From positions 6,448,001 through 6,512,000 of the forward strand of contig NZ_CP023699.1 in assembly GCF_008704495.1 (NCBI RefSeq): a stretch of DNA of 64,000 nucleotides, written 5' to 3'. Numbering within the stretch: the stretch's first letter is position 1; each line of letters starts with the position of its first letter. The stretch comes from Streptomyces kanamyceticus (lineage in GTDB: Bacteria > Actinomycetota > Actinomycetes > Streptomycetales > Streptomycetaceae). The notes under the pieces are model-generated. The model made no database searches. It saw nothing but the letters and a program-made list of their open reading frames with translations, and was not told the DNA's origin. The position numbers and the translations under genes were made by a program. This document shows, in pieces, positions 18,294-27,310 of this stretch.

Positions 18294-18368
18294 TTTGTTG
18301 CGGCGGGATGAAATCCGCGTCCCGCCGCGTTGGGCCTCTCGGCAGGTCAGGTCGACGGGAGGCACCGA

Positions 18369-21300
18369 GTGACAGAGCAACGGGGATGGGCGGGACGGCT
18401 GATCGGGTACGCCTGGCGGTACCCGAAGGACGTCGTGCTCTCGCTCGGGTCCTCGCTGGCAGGCATGGCCGTCATGGCCCTCGTGCCGCTGATCACCAAG
18501 GTGATCATCGACGACGTGATCGGGCAGGACGGGCAGGGCGGCGGCCGGTCCATGGGGCCCTGGGCGGGCGCGCTGATCGGCGCCGCCGTGATCGTCTACG
18601 TGCTCACCTACATACGCCGCTACTACGGCGGCCGCCTCGCCCTCGACGTCCAGCACGACCTGCGCACCGAGATGTACGGGACGATCACCAAGCTCGACGG
18701 GCGGCGCCAGGACGAGCTGTCCACCGGGCAGGTCGTGGGCCGGGCGACGAGCGACCTGCAGCTGATCCAGGGCCTGCTCTTCATGTTGCCGATGACCATC
18801 GGCAACATCCTGCTCTTCGTGATCTCGCTCGTGATCATGGCGTGGCTCTCGCTGCCGCTCACCCTCGTCGCCCTCGCCGTCGCCCCCGCCCTCTGGGTCA
18901 TCGCCCGCCGCTCCCGCTCCCGCCTGCACCCCGCCACCTGGTACGCGCAGGCCCAGGCCGCCGCGGTCGCCGGTGTGGTCGACGGCTCGGTGAGCGGCGT
19001 CCGCGTGGTGAAGGGCTTCGGGCAGGAGGAGCAGGAGACCGGGAAGCTCAGGGAGGTCGGGCGCAAGCTCTTCGCGGGGCGCCTGCGCACCATCCGGCTC
19101 AACTCCCGCTACACGCCCGCCCTGCAAGCCGTCCCGATGCTCGGCCAGGTCGCCATGCTGGCCCTCGGCGGCTGGCTCGCGGTGCGCGGGGAGATCACGC
19201 TCGGCACGTTCGTCGCCTTCTCGACCTACCTCGCGCAGCTCGTCGGGCCCGTGCGGATGCTCGCCATGGTGCTCACCGTGGGCCAGCAGGCCCGCGCCGG
19301 TGTCGAGCGCGTCCTCGAACTCATCGACACCGAGCCGAGCATGACGGACGGCACCAAGGAGCTGCCCGCCGACGCCCCCGCCACCGTCGAGTTCGACGAG
19401 GTCTCCTTCGCGTACGAGGCGGACAGGCCGGTCCTCGACGGCCTCTCCTTCCAGATAGCCCCCGGCGAGACCCTCGCCGTCGTCGGCTCCTCGGGCAGCG
19501 GCAAGTCGACGGTCTCGCTGCTGCTTCCCCGCTTCTACGACGTGTCGCACGGCGCCGTCCTGATCGCGGGCCGGGACGTGCGCGAGCTGACCCTTGACTC
19601 GCTGCGCTCCGCCATCGGCCTGGTGCCCGAGGACTCCTTCCTCTTCTCCGACACCATCAGCGCGAACATCGCGTACGGCCACCCCGAGGCGACCAGGGAG
19701 CAGATCGAGACCGCCGCGCGCGCCGCGCAGGCCGACCGGTTCATAGCCGAGCTGCCCGAGGGGTACGACACCACGGTCGGCGAGCAGGGCCTGACCCTCT
19801 CCGGCGGCCAGCGCCAGCGCATCGCGCTCGCCCGCGCCATCCTCACCGACCCCCGCCTCCTCGTCCTGGACGACGCGACCTCCGCCGTGGACGCCCGCGT
19901 CGAACACGAGATCCACGAGGCCCTCAAGCAGGTCATGGCGGGCCGCACCACCCTCCTCATCGCGCACCGCCGCTCCACTCTCGGCCTCGCCGACCGCATC
20001 GCCGTCCTGGACGAGGGACGCCTCGCCGACATCGGCACGCACGAGGAGCTCCAGGAACGCTCCGCGCTCTACCGGCGCCTGCTGACCGACCCCGACGAGC
20101 TCGGCGGGGTCTCCCCGGGCCACACGCTCCCCGCGGACCTGCCCGAGGACACCTCCGTACGCGCGGAGCTCGACGCCGAGTTCGACGCCGAGCGCGGCAT
20201 CACGCCCGCGCTGTGGATTGGCGACCGCGAGCCCAAGGACGTCGCCCTCTCCGGGATGCCGTCGACGCCCGAACTCCTCGCCCAGGTCGACGCGCTGCCC
20301 CCGGCGATCGACACCCCGGACATCGACGAGGCGCGGGCCGTCACGCCCGAGGAGTCGTACGGACTGCGCAGGCTGCTGGCCGGGTTCGGCACGGCGCTGA
20401 TCCTGAGTCTGCTGCTCGTCGCCGTGGACGCGGGGATGGGGCTGCTGCTTCCCGTCCTGATCCGGCACGGCATCGACGAGGGCGTCAACCAGCTCGCGCT
20501 CGGCGCGGTGTGGGCCGCTTCGGGCCTCGCGCTCGCCGCCGTCGCCGTCCAGTGGGTCGCCCAGACCGGTGAGTTGCGCATGACCGGACGTACCGGCGAG
20601 CGCGTCCTCTACTCGCTCCGCCTGAAGATCTTCTCGCAGCTCCAGCGGCTCGGACTCGACTACTACGAGCGTGAGTTGACCGGGCGCATCATGACCCGGA
20701 TGACCACCGACGTGGACGCCCTGTCGACGTTCCTGCAGACCGGCCTCGTCACCGCGTTCGTCTCCGTCGTCACCTTCTTCGGCATCATGGCCGCGCTGCT
20801 CGTCATCGACGTGCAGCTGGCGCTCGTGGTCTTCGCGACGCTGCCGCTGCTGATCGTCGGCACGTACTTCTTCCGCAAGTCCAGCGTGAAGGCGTACGAA
20901 CTGGCCCGTGAGCGCGTGTCCGTGGTCAACGCCGACCTCCAGGAGTCCGTCGCGGGCCTGCGCATCGTGCAGGCCTTCCGGCGCGAGCGGGCGGGCCGGG
21001 AGCGGTTCGCCGCGGGCAGCGACAGCTACCGCGCGGCCCGCATCCGGGGGCAGTGGCTGATCTCCGTGTACTTCCCGTTCGTGCAGTTCCTGTCGTCGGT
21101 GGCCGTCGTCGCGGTCCTCATCGTGGGCGCGGGACGGGTCGAGGCGGGCACCCTGACGACCGGTGCGCTCGTCGCGTACCTGCTCTACATCGACCTGTTC
21201 TTCGCGCCGGTGCAGCAGCTCTCGCAGGTCTTCGACGGATACCAGCAGGCCACGGTCTCGCTCGGCCGCATCCAGGAACTGCTCCAGGAGCCGACCTCGA

Positions 21301-22094
21301 CGAAGGCCGCCGACGAGCCGCTCGAAGTCCTCTCGCTCCGCGGCGACATCGCCTTCGAGGACGTGAACTTCGCGTACGCGGACGACGAGGACGCCCTCAC
21401 CGGCGTACGCCTGCGGATTCCCGCGGGCCAGACCGTCGCCTTCGTCGGCGAGACCGGCGCGGGCAAGTCGACGCTCGTCAAGCTCGTCGCCCGGTTCTAC
21501 GACCCCACGGGCGGCCGCGTCACCGTCGACGGCACCGATCTGCGGGATCTCGACATGACCTCCTACCGGCACCGCCTCGGCGTCGTGCCGCAGGAGGCGT
21601 ACCTCTTCGCGGGCACGGTCAGGGACGCGATCGCCTACGGACGTCCGGACGCCACCGACGCCCAGGTCGAGGCCGCGGCCCGCGCGGTCGGCGCGCACGA
21701 CATGATCGCCACCCTGGACGGCGGCTATCTGCACGAGGTCAGCGAGCGCGGCCGCAACCTGTCGGCCGGACAGCGCCAGCTGATCGCGCTTGCCAGGGCC
21801 GAGCTGGTCGACCCGGACATCCTGCTCCTCGACGAGGCGACCGCGGCGCTCGACCTCGCCACCGAGGCGCAGGTCAACCAGGCCACCGACCGCATCGCGG
21901 GCAAGCGCACCACGCTCGTGGTCGCCCACCGCCTGACCACGGCGGCCCGCGCCGACCGGGTGGTCGTGATGGACCACGGGCAGGTCGCGGAGGACGGCAC
22001 GCACGAGGAGCTGCTCGCCCTGGACGGGCGGTACGCGCGGCTGTGGCGGACGTTCGTGGGGGAGGACGAGCCGGAGCTCAGCGCGTCGACGTGA
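18369..22094 (+). CDS. Fused double ABC exporter (TMD-NBD-TMD-NBD), 1241 residues
   Basis: Two complete half-exporters in one chain. The first has six membrane helices from about 15-320, Walker A VGSSGSGKST near 371 and signature LSGGQRQRIALARA near 476. A roughly 100-residue acidic linker follows, then the second membrane domain from about 680-950, Walker A VGETGAGKST near 1025 and signature LSAGQRQLIALA near 1129. Walker B ends in DD in the first half (LLVLDDATS) and DE in the second (ILLLDEAT), so only the second has the canonical catalytic Glu, as in heterodimeric exporters. Cargo unknown; drug or lipid export is typical. GTG start with GGGAGG upstream. Confidence 0.92.
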   Translation: MTEQRGWAGRLIGYAWRYPKDVVLSLGSSLAGMAVMALVPLITKVIIDDVIGQDGQGGGRSMGPWAGALIGAAVIVYVLTYIRRYYGGRLALDVQHDLRTEMYGTITKLDGRRQDELSTGQVVGRATSDLQLIQGLLFMLPMTIGNILLFVISLVIMAWLSLPLTLVALAVAPALWVIARRSRSRLHPATWYAQAQAAAVAGVVDGSVSGVRVVKGFGQEEQETGKLREVGRKLFAGRLRTIRLNSRYTPALQAVPMLGQVAMLALGGWLAVRGEITLGTFVAFSTYLAQLVGPVRMLAMVLTVGQQARAGVERVLELIDTEPSMTDGTKELPADAPATVEFDEVSFAYEADRPVLDGLSFQIAPGETLAVVGSSGSGKSTVSLLLPRFYDVSHGAVLIAGRDVRELTLDSLRSAIGLVPEDSFLFSDTISANIAYGHPEATREQIETAARAAQADRFIAELPEGYDTTVGEQGLTLSGGQRQRIALARAILTDPRLLVLDDATSAVDARVEHEIHEALKQVMAGRTTLLIAHRRSTLGLADRIAVLDEGRLADIGTHEELQERSALYRRLLTDPDELGGVSPGHTLPADLPEDTSVRAELDAEFDAERGITPALWIGDREPKDVALSGMPSTPELLAQVDALPPAIDTPDIDEARAVTPEESYGLRRLLAGFGTALILSLLLVAVDAGMGLLLPVLIRHGIDEGVNQLALGAVWAASGLALAAVAVQWVAQTGELRMTGRTGERVLYSLRLKIFSQLQRLGLDYYERELTGRIMTRMTTDVDALSTFLQTGLVTAFVSVVTFFGIMAALLVIDVQLALVVFATLPLLIVGTYFFRKSSVKAYELARERVSVVNADLQESVAGLRIVQAFRRERAGRERFAAGSDSYRAARIRGQWLISVYFPFVQFLSSVAVVAVLIVGAGRVEAGTLTTGALVAYLLYIDLFFAPVQQLSQVFDGYQQATVSLGRIQELLQEPTSTKAADEPLEVLSLRGDIAFEDVNFAYADDEDALTGVRLRIPAGQTVAFVGETGAGKSTLVKLVARFYDPTGGRVTVDGTDLRDLDMTSYRHRLGVVPQEAYLFAGTVRDAIAYGRPDATDAQVEAAARAVGAHDMIATLDGGYLHEVSERGRNLSAGQRQLIALARAELVDPDILLLDEATAALDLATEAQVNQATDRIAGKRTTLVVAHRLTTAARADRVVVMDHGQVAEDGTHEELLALDGRYARLWRTFVGEDEPELSAST

Positions 22095-22150
22095 GGTGTT
22101 CGGGGTGACGTGAGGGTTACTCGGGGGTATCACTTCCGCGGCAAAAATGC

Positions 22151-22180
22151 CCCACGGCCCGCAACCGCGCGGGCTGTGGG
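22151..22180 (-). terminator. Hairpin downstream of the ABC exporter, oriented to stop minus-strand transcription
   Basis: A 12-bp stem (22151-22162 with 22169-22180, one G-U) and 6-nt loop. The T-run (complement of AAAAA at 22143-22147) is on the minus strand side, although no minus-strand gene is upstream. It may still end the exporter transcript weakly. Confidence 0.5.
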
Positions 22181-22191
22181 CGGCGTCCGTA

Positions 22192-22207
22192 CATCAGTAC
22201 GCTGATG
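22192..22207. promoter_or_regulatory. Inverted repeat CATCAG-TACG-CTGATG upstream of a small secreted-protein gene
   Basis: Perfect 6-bp arms, 23 bp before the GTG at 22231. Plausible operator for that gene; no regulator gene is adjacent. Confidence 0.4.
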
Positions 22208-22230
22208 CCACTGGGGTGGGAGGGACATTC

Positions 22231-22638
22231 GTGAGCGGTAGCCGGATACGACGGCAAGCGGCGCTCGGCGTCGCCGTGCTGGCCTCGGCCGTGCTGCTCG
22301 TCCTCGCGGGCTCCGGCGTCGCCTCGGCGAAGCCCGTCAAGAAGACCGCCAAGGCCGCCTGCGCGGGACACAAGGTGCGCACGCTGCCCTTCAGCACCGG
22401 CAGGGTCGAGGTCTTCAAGTCGCGCGGCTACCTCTGCGCCATCGCCTTCGACAAGCGTCCCGGCGCCCGCAAGTCGATGTCGGTCAGCATCCAGGCGCGC
22501 GGCAGCCGCCCCGCGCGCGACAAGGGCAACTACACCCACCACGCGGGCCCGGTGACGGTCCACGCGGGCCACCGCTGCGTCCGCGTGACCGGCAAGATCG
22601 GCCGCGGCGGCGTCAGTTCGGGCTGGATCCTCTGCTGA
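22231..22638 (+). CDS. Small secreted protein with two predicted disulfides, unknown function
   Basis: 135 residues. An N-terminal Sec signal (basic SRIRRQ, hydrophobic AVLASAVLLVLAGSGVASA) precedes a basic mature domain of about 100 residues with four Cys (AACAGH, YLCAIA, HRCVRV, WILC). I do not recognise the family; similar small basic secreted proteins occur widely in Streptomyces. GTG at 22231 is chosen because of GGGAGGGA just upstream; an in-frame ATG at 22147 would put extra residues ahead of the signal. Confidence 0.75.
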   Translation: MSGSRIRRQAALGVAVLASAVLLVLAGSGVASAKPVKKTAKAACAGHKVRTLPFSTGRVEVFKSRGYLCAIAFDKRPGARKSMSVSIQARGSRPARDKGNYTHHAGPVTVHAGHRCVRVTGKIGRGGVSSGWILC

Positions 22639-22727
22639 GTTCCCGCAGGTCCACTCAGTCTCCTCTGGTGCGGACCCAGTTGCTCCGTTAGGTTCCGGGG
22701 CATTGCTGTGTCGACAGGGGAGGGTGC

Positions 22728-24164
22728 ATGCGCAAGGCGCTCAGATGGCTGCTGTCGCTCGTGGTGCTGATAGGCACGATGAGCGCGGCCGGAGCGACGA
22801 CGACCGGAGCGGCCACCGCCGCGGAACCGGGAGTCTCAGATACATCCGCCACCGCGGACATAAAAGACAGGCTGCTGGCGATACCCGGCATGAGCCTGAT
22901 CGAGGAGAAGCCGTACCCCGGGTACCGCTTCTTCGTCCTGAACTACACCCAGCCGGTGGACCACCGGCACCCGTCCAAGGGCACGTTCAAGCAGCGGATC
23001 ACCGTGCTGCACAAGGACACCAGCCGCCCGACGGTCTTCTACACCGGCGGCTACAACGTCTCGACGACCCCCAGCCGGCGCGAGCCGACGCAGATCGTCG
23101 ACGGCAACCAGATCTCCATGGAGTACCGCTTCTTCAACCCGTCGCGCCCCGACCCGGCCGACTGGACCAAGCTCGACATCTGGCAGGGCGCGAGCGACCA
23201 GCACCGCATCTTCAAGGCGCTGAAGCCGATCTACGGCAAGAAGTGGCTGGCCACCGGCGCCTCCAAGGGCGGCATGACCGCCACGTACTTCGAGCGCTTC
23301 TACCCGCGTGACATGGACGGCATCGTCTCCTACGTCGCGCCCAACGACGTGGTCGACAAGGAGGACTCGGCGTACGACGCGTTCCTCGCCGGTGTCGGGC
23401 CCGCGGAGTGCCGCACGAGGCTCCAGGACGTGCAGCGCGAGGCGCTGGTGCGCAGGGAGGCGCTGTCGAAGAAGTTCGCGGCCTACGCCGAGGCGGAGGG
23501 CTACACCTTCAAGACCGTCGGCACGCTCGACAAGGCCTTCGAGGCCGTCGTGCTCGACCTGGTCTGGGGCTTCTGGCAGTACCAGCCCGCCGCCACCGCC
23601 TGCGGAAAGATCCCGGACGCGGCGACCGCGAGCGACCAGCAGATCTTCGACTACGTCGAGTCGGTGGGCGGCTGGTCCTCCTACGCCGACCAGGGTCTTG
23701 AGACCTACACGCCGTACTACTACCAGGCGGGCACCGAGCTCGGCTCGCCCTCCATCAAGCAGCCCTGGCTCGGCAACCTGAGCCGCTACGGCTACCAGCC
23801 GCCGCGGAACTTCGTGCCCCGTGAGATCCCCATGAAGTTCAAGCCGCACGCCATGCGCGACGTGGACCGGTGGGTGCGGCACAACGCGCACCAGATGATG
23901 TACGTGTACGGCGAGTTCGACCCGTGGGGCGCCGAGCAGTTCCGTCCCGCCAAGGGCGCCAAGCACGACTCGTACGTCTTCACGGCGCCCGGCGCCAACC
24001 ACGGCGCGACGGTCTCGCAGCTCGTCGCGGACGAGAAGGCGAAGGCGACGCAGCGGATCCAGGCCTGGGCCGGGGTCGCGTCGGAGGCGGGCAAGCCGCT
24101 CGCTCCGTACGACAAGAAGCTCGACAAGCGCGACGTGCGCAAGGAGCTGACGCTGCGGCCTTAG
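22728..24164 (+). CDS. Secreted tripeptidyl/prolyl aminopeptidase, peptidase family S37 (PS-10 type)
   Basis: 478 residues with a Sec signal (WLLSLVVLIGTMSAAGATTTGAATAAE). The alpha/beta-hydrolase catalytic Ser is in GASKGG (about residue 179), the acid probably in EFDPWG (about 398) and the His in GANHGA (about 424). SMEYRFFNPSRP and QRITVLHKD are typical of the S37 family described from Streptomyces. It would trim peptides outside the cell. It stands alone; the next gene is convergent. Confidence 0.85.
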   Translation: MRKALRWLLSLVVLIGTMSAAGATTTGAATAAEPGVSDTSATADIKDRLLAIPGMSLIEEKPYPGYRFFVLNYTQPVDHRHPSKGTFKQRITVLHKDTSRPTVFYTGGYNVSTTPSRREPTQIVDGNQISMEYRFFNPSRPDPADWTKLDIWQGASDQHRIFKALKPIYGKKWLATGASKGGMTATYFERFYPRDMDGIVSYVAPNDVVDKEDSAYDAFLAGVGPAECRTRLQDVQREALVRREALSKKFAAYAEAEGYTFKTVGTLDKAFEAVVLDLVWGFWQYQPAATACGKIPDAATASDQQIFDYVESVGGWSSYADQGLETYTPYYYQAGTELGSPSIKQPWLGNLSRYGYQPPRNFVPREIPMKFKPHAMRDVDRWVRHNAHQMMYVYGEFDPWGAEQFRPAKGAKHDSYVFTAPGANHGATVSQLVADEKAKATQRIQAWAGVASEAGKPLAPYDKKLDKRDVRKELTLRP

Positions 24165-24200
24165 GCCGTCGGACCGGGCGTACGTCCGGTCGGGTCCTGC

Positions 24201-24854
24201 TCAGATCCGTACGGCACACCCGACCGGGCGTTCCCCGCCCAGTGACACGTAGAGCTGCGTGGCGGGCGGGCACGCGGCCCGTTCCGCCACCGCCCTCGTG
24301 ATCCGGTACTCCGGGTCGCGCTTGCCGGAGCCGTCGCAGGCGGTCTCCCGCACCTCGCCGCGGCCCGCGCCGTAGACACAGTCTCCGACGACGGTCCGCG
24401 GCCCGCCGCCGCGCCCCGGATCGCCGGGGTGCGGCGGTTCCAGGTTCCGCATGCACGCGTAGCCCTTCGGGACCTCGCCGTCGCCGTCCTCGTCGACCGC
24501 GGGCCTGCTCTCGCTGATGTGCAGGACGAAGTCCGTACGGGCGGGGCACGCCGGGCCGCCCTTGCCCCCGCCGTCGTGCCGCGCGATGACCCGCGCGGCG
24601 GCCCGCTCGCTGGTGCACGGCACTTCGGTGAACGCCCCGCGCCCGCGCGAGCTGCACTCGTCGACGGCGAGGAACACCGCGCCGAACCCGGCGGGGCGCG
24701 ACGCGGCGGGCGTCGGCCCGTCGGTCCGGCCGGACGCGGTGGATCCCGAGCCGCCGGACTTCTGACAGCCCGTGAGCGCGACCGCGGTGACGAGCAGCAG
24801 CGCGCAGACCGTCCCCCAGGCCGCACGAGGCCGCGCCGCGGTGCAGACGAGCAT
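24201..24854 (-). CDS. Lipoprotein with eight further cysteines, LppU/SCO3897-like pattern
   Basis: 217 residues. Signal peptide with lipobox LTGC (Cys30). The mature part has Cys in ECSS, PCTS, ACPA, ACMRN, DCVYG, ACDG, ACPP and GCAV, enough for four disulfides. The stretch GDCVYG...ETACDG...ACPPATQLYVS resembles the Cys spacing of LppU/SCO3897-type actinobacterial lipoproteins, function unknown. ATG at 24854 follows a G-rich ribosome site. Upstream lies an array of 14-bp repeats. Confidence 0.75.
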   Translation of the reverse strand: MLVCTAARPRAAWGTVCALLLVTAVALTGCQKSGGSGSTASGRTDGPTPAASRPAGFGAVFLAVDECSSRGRGAFTEVPCTSERAAARVIARHDGGGKGGPACPARTDFVLHISESRPAVDEDGDGEVPKGYACMRNLEPPHPGDPGRGGGPRTVVGDCVYGAGRGEVRETACDGSGKRDPEYRITRAVAERAACPPATQLYVSLGGERPVGCAVRI

Positions 24855-24970
24855 GGGCAGTCCCCCCGATATGTGTACCCAGCGTGACCCGCGGGTGCGG
24901 GCGCACGCCAGGTGCACAGGGCGCTTTGGGTCGTTCGGGGGTGGTGCGCCGGTAGTGCGTCGTACCCCTC

Positions 24971-25012
24971 GGTACGTATCAGCCAGTACGTATCAGTCAG
25001 TGCGTATCGGTA
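24971..25012. repeat. Three 14-bp tandem repeats (TACGTATCAG iterons)
   Basis: GGTACGTATCAGCC, AGTACGTATCAGTC and AGTGCGTATCGGTA run head to tail, with a further TGCATCAGTACGTCAG merging into the end of the GH3 gene. They lie about 117 bp upstream of the lipoprotein start and are A/T-richer than the surroundings. Possible iterated regulator sites or replication-slippage product. Confidence 0.75.
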
Positions 25013-25016
25013 TGCA

Positions 25017-26894
25017 TCAGTACGTCAGGCCGTGGCCGACCGGGTACAGCACCTGCGCCGGATCGTCCGCCCGCCGCACCGGCACGGGCAGTCGGCCCCG
25101 GGGCGCGGCGCGGCCCGCGATCACCCGTGCCGCGGCGCGCAGTTCGACGTCCGTCCAGGAGTACGAGGCGAGTGAGGCATCCACGTCGGGCAGGTGCGCG
25201 ATGTCGTGGGGGTTGCGGACGGCGAGGGCGATCACGGGGACGCCGGTGGCCTTGAGCGCGGCGACCAGGACGGCCTGCCCGTCGGTCGAAGGCGCGGCGT
25301 AGTTCCCGGCCCTGCCGGGCCGGGCCGCCCTGTCCAGCGCGGCGTTGGCCGCCTGGGTGTTGTCCCGCGCCGTGGTGCGCGCCGCCACGTTGTAGGTCGC
25401 CACGAGGACCGCGTCCTTGCCCTTCGCCGCCGCCACCGCCTCCGCGACGGCCGCGTCGTCGGGGGCCGTTCCCGTGGAGCGGGCCGTCGCGGTGAAGCCG
25501 AGGCCGGTCAGGGTGTCGGCGAGCACCGAGGTCGGCGGGCCCGTCGTGCCGGACGGCGAACCGGGGTCCACCCCGACCACCAGGATCTCGGGGTGCGTGC
25601 GCGGGGACAGCGGCAGCAGGGCGTGGTCGTCGCGCAGCAGGGTCGTGGTCGCCTCGGCGATGCGGTCGGCGGCGGCGAGGTGGGCGGGGGTGCCGACGGT
25701 GGTGTCGACGGCGTCGGCCGTGGTGCCTGCGTCGGTGCCGTCACTGGGTGCGATTCCTTCACCGGTCACGGGTCCGTCACCGGTCACGAGGCCGTCGAGG
25801 AGCCCCACCTTCGCCTTCATGCGCAGGACGCGCAGCACCGACTCCTCGATGCGCCCCTCGGTCAACTCGCCGTCGGCGACGGCCTGGAGCACCGCGTTCC
25901 ACGCGGCCTCGGGGTTCGGCGGGTTCAGGAGCTGGTCGACGCCCGCCTTGAGCGCGAGCACGGCCACGCGGTCGTCGCCGTACTTCGTGCGTACGCCGCG
26001 CATCGCGAGCGAGTCCGTGGAGATCACGCCGTCGTAGCCGAGCTCCTCGCGGAGCACGCCGGTCAGGATCGGCCGTGACAGGGTGGCGGGGTCCCCGGCC
26101 GGATCGAGCGCGGGCACCACGATGTGCGCGGTCATCACCGAGTCGACGCCCGCCGCGACGGCCGCGCGGAACGGCGGGGCGTCGACGCGGTCCCACTCCT
26201 CGCGGGTGTGGTGGATGCGCGGCAGCTCGGTGTGGCTGTCGTCCATGGTGTCGCCGTGCCCGGGGAAGTGCTTGGCCGCCGTCGCGATGCCCGCGCTCCG
26301 GTACCCCTCGATCTGCGCGGTGACGAATCCGGCGACGGCGTCGGGCTCCGAGCCGAAGGACCGTACGCCGATGACGGGATTGGCGGGGTCGACGTTCACG
26401 TCGGCGTCCGGGGCGTGGTCCTGGCGGATGCCGAGGGCGCGCAGCTCGGCGCCCGCGATGCGGGCGGCCTCGCGGGCCATGTCGTGCGACCCCGACGCGC
26501 CGATCGCCATCGCGCCGGGCAGCAGGGTCGCGGGGGCGCCGACGCGGGCGACGATGCCGTGCTCCTGGTCCACCGAGATCAGCACGGGGATGCCGGACGG
26601 CTGTTCCGCCGCGACCTTCTGGATGCCGTTGGAGAGCTCCGCGATCTGCTGCGGGGAGCGGGTGTTGTGGGCCCAGCCGAAGTAGATGACGCCGCCGAGG
26701 CGGTACGTGGCGATCAGCTCGGCGGCGTCGCGCACCCCCAGCTCCCGGAGGTTGGTCTCGACGTCCGCCGGGTCCGGATCGACGGCGCTCTCGCCGTACA
26801 CGTGCATCACGAAGAGCTGGCCGACCTTCTCCTCCAGGGTCAGGCCGGAGATGATCCCGCGCAGGCGGTGGTCGAGGTCGTCGGTCTGGGACAC
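25017..26894 (-). CDS. Glycoside hydrolase family 3 protein (beta-N-acetylhexosaminidase/NagZ-like)
   Basis: 625 residues. The N-terminal TIM barrel (about 1-370) has the NagZ-type KHFPGHGDTMDDSH motif, whose His-Asp dyad acts as general acid/base, and a nucleophile Asp in GVISTDSLAMRG. The C-terminal domain (about 410-620) is the GH3 alpha/beta sandwich. No signal peptide, so it probably works in the cytoplasm on imported GlcNAc-containing saccharides from chitin or cell wall. GTG start with GCAGGAG seven bases upstream. Confidence 0.88.
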   Translation of the reverse strand: MSQTDDLDHRLRGIISGLTLEEKVGQLFVMHVYGESAVDPDPADVETNLRELGVRDAAELIATYRLGGVIYFGWAHNTRSPQQIAELSNGIQKVAAEQPSGIPVLISVDQEHGIVARVGAPATLLPGAMAIGASGSHDMAREAARIAGAELRALGIRQDHAPDADVNVDPANPVIGVRSFGSEPDAVAGFVTAQIEGYRSAGIATAAKHFPGHGDTMDDSHTELPRIHHTREEWDRVDAPPFRAAVAAGVDSVMTAHIVVPALDPAGDPATLSRPILTGVLREELGYDGVISTDSLAMRGVRTKYGDDRVAVLALKAGVDQLLNPPNPEAAWNAVLQAVADGELTEGRIEESVLRVLRMKAKVGLLDGLVTGDGPVTGEGIAPSDGTDAGTTADAVDTTVGTPAHLAAADRIAEATTTLLRDDHALLPLSPRTHPEILVVGVDPGSPSGTTGPPTSVLADTLTGLGFTATARSTGTAPDDAAVAEAVAAAKGKDAVLVATYNVAARTTARDNTQAANAALDRAARPGRAGNYAAPSTDGQAVLVAALKATGVPVIALAVRNPHDIAHLPDVDASLASYSWTDVELRAAARVIAGRAAPRGRLPVPVRRADDPAQVLYPVGHGLTY

Positions 26895-26935
26895 GTGCGC
26901 TCCTGCGGGCCGGTGGAAGTTTCTTTCAGGCCCTA

Positions 26936-26964
26936 CGGATATCCCGAAGATTTCTGCCGGTCAA
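26936..26964 (-). promoter_or_regulatory. Possible promoter of the GH3 gene
   Basis: Minus-strand TTGACC (26964-26959), 17-bp spacer, then TATCCG (26941-26936), about 42 bp before the GTG. The -10 is a weak match. Confidence 0.4.
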
Positions 26965-27247
26965 GGGAGGGCGGGGGCACGAGGGGGGCCGGTGCGGAGG
27001 GGACGCGGAGGGGCCGTCACCGGCGCTGTCTGGAGGGGGGCGCACCGGTGACGGCGAGCTGCCGGCCGCAGGCGGCGGAGAGGGTGGTCAGCGTTCGCAG
27101 CCAGCAGCGATGCCGACACCGCCTTGCGGAGACTCACCGACAGCGTGCCGCTTTGACGGAGGGACCGGCTCGTGGGTTCCCGTCGGGGCGGTGATTTTCC
27201 GGAAAACTGTGTGGGGGTGGTGGGCGGGGTGCGTCGTCCACGGGTTC

Positions 27248-27288
27248 GTTGTGGCCGGTCGCGCAGTTCCCCGCGCCCCTTACGGGGC
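27248..27288. repeat. Dispersed intergenic repeat, copy C
   Basis: GTTGTGGCCGGTCGCGCAG followed by TTCCCCGCGCCCCTTACGGG, 23 bp past the isomerase stop. Best-preserved copy in the window with copy D. Confidence 0.85.
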
Positions 27289-27310
27289 GTGGACCCGGGG
27301 CGGCTGCCCA

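Larger units (their letters stand above)
26895..27310. other. Intergenic region with a long stem-loop and an A/T palindrome, no convincing gene
   Basis: 416 bp between the GH3 start and the sugar isomerase 3' end. Besides the possible promoter it holds an 11-bp inverted repeat (27013-27023 with 27045-27055, arms GCCGTCACCGG / CCGGTGACGGC), a perfect palindrome TTTTCCGGAAAA (27195-27206), and dispersed repeat copy C. Open frames here lack ribosome sites and Streptomyces codon bias. Confidence 0.6.

Noticed and set aside
17238..22133. A 1631-codon open frame on the minus strand opposite the beta-lactamase-like and ABC exporter genes
   Set aside because: It is antisense to two genes with clear motifs. 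Long antisense frames are expected at this G+C content; its translation is low-complexity Arg/Gly/Asp/Ala with no domain.
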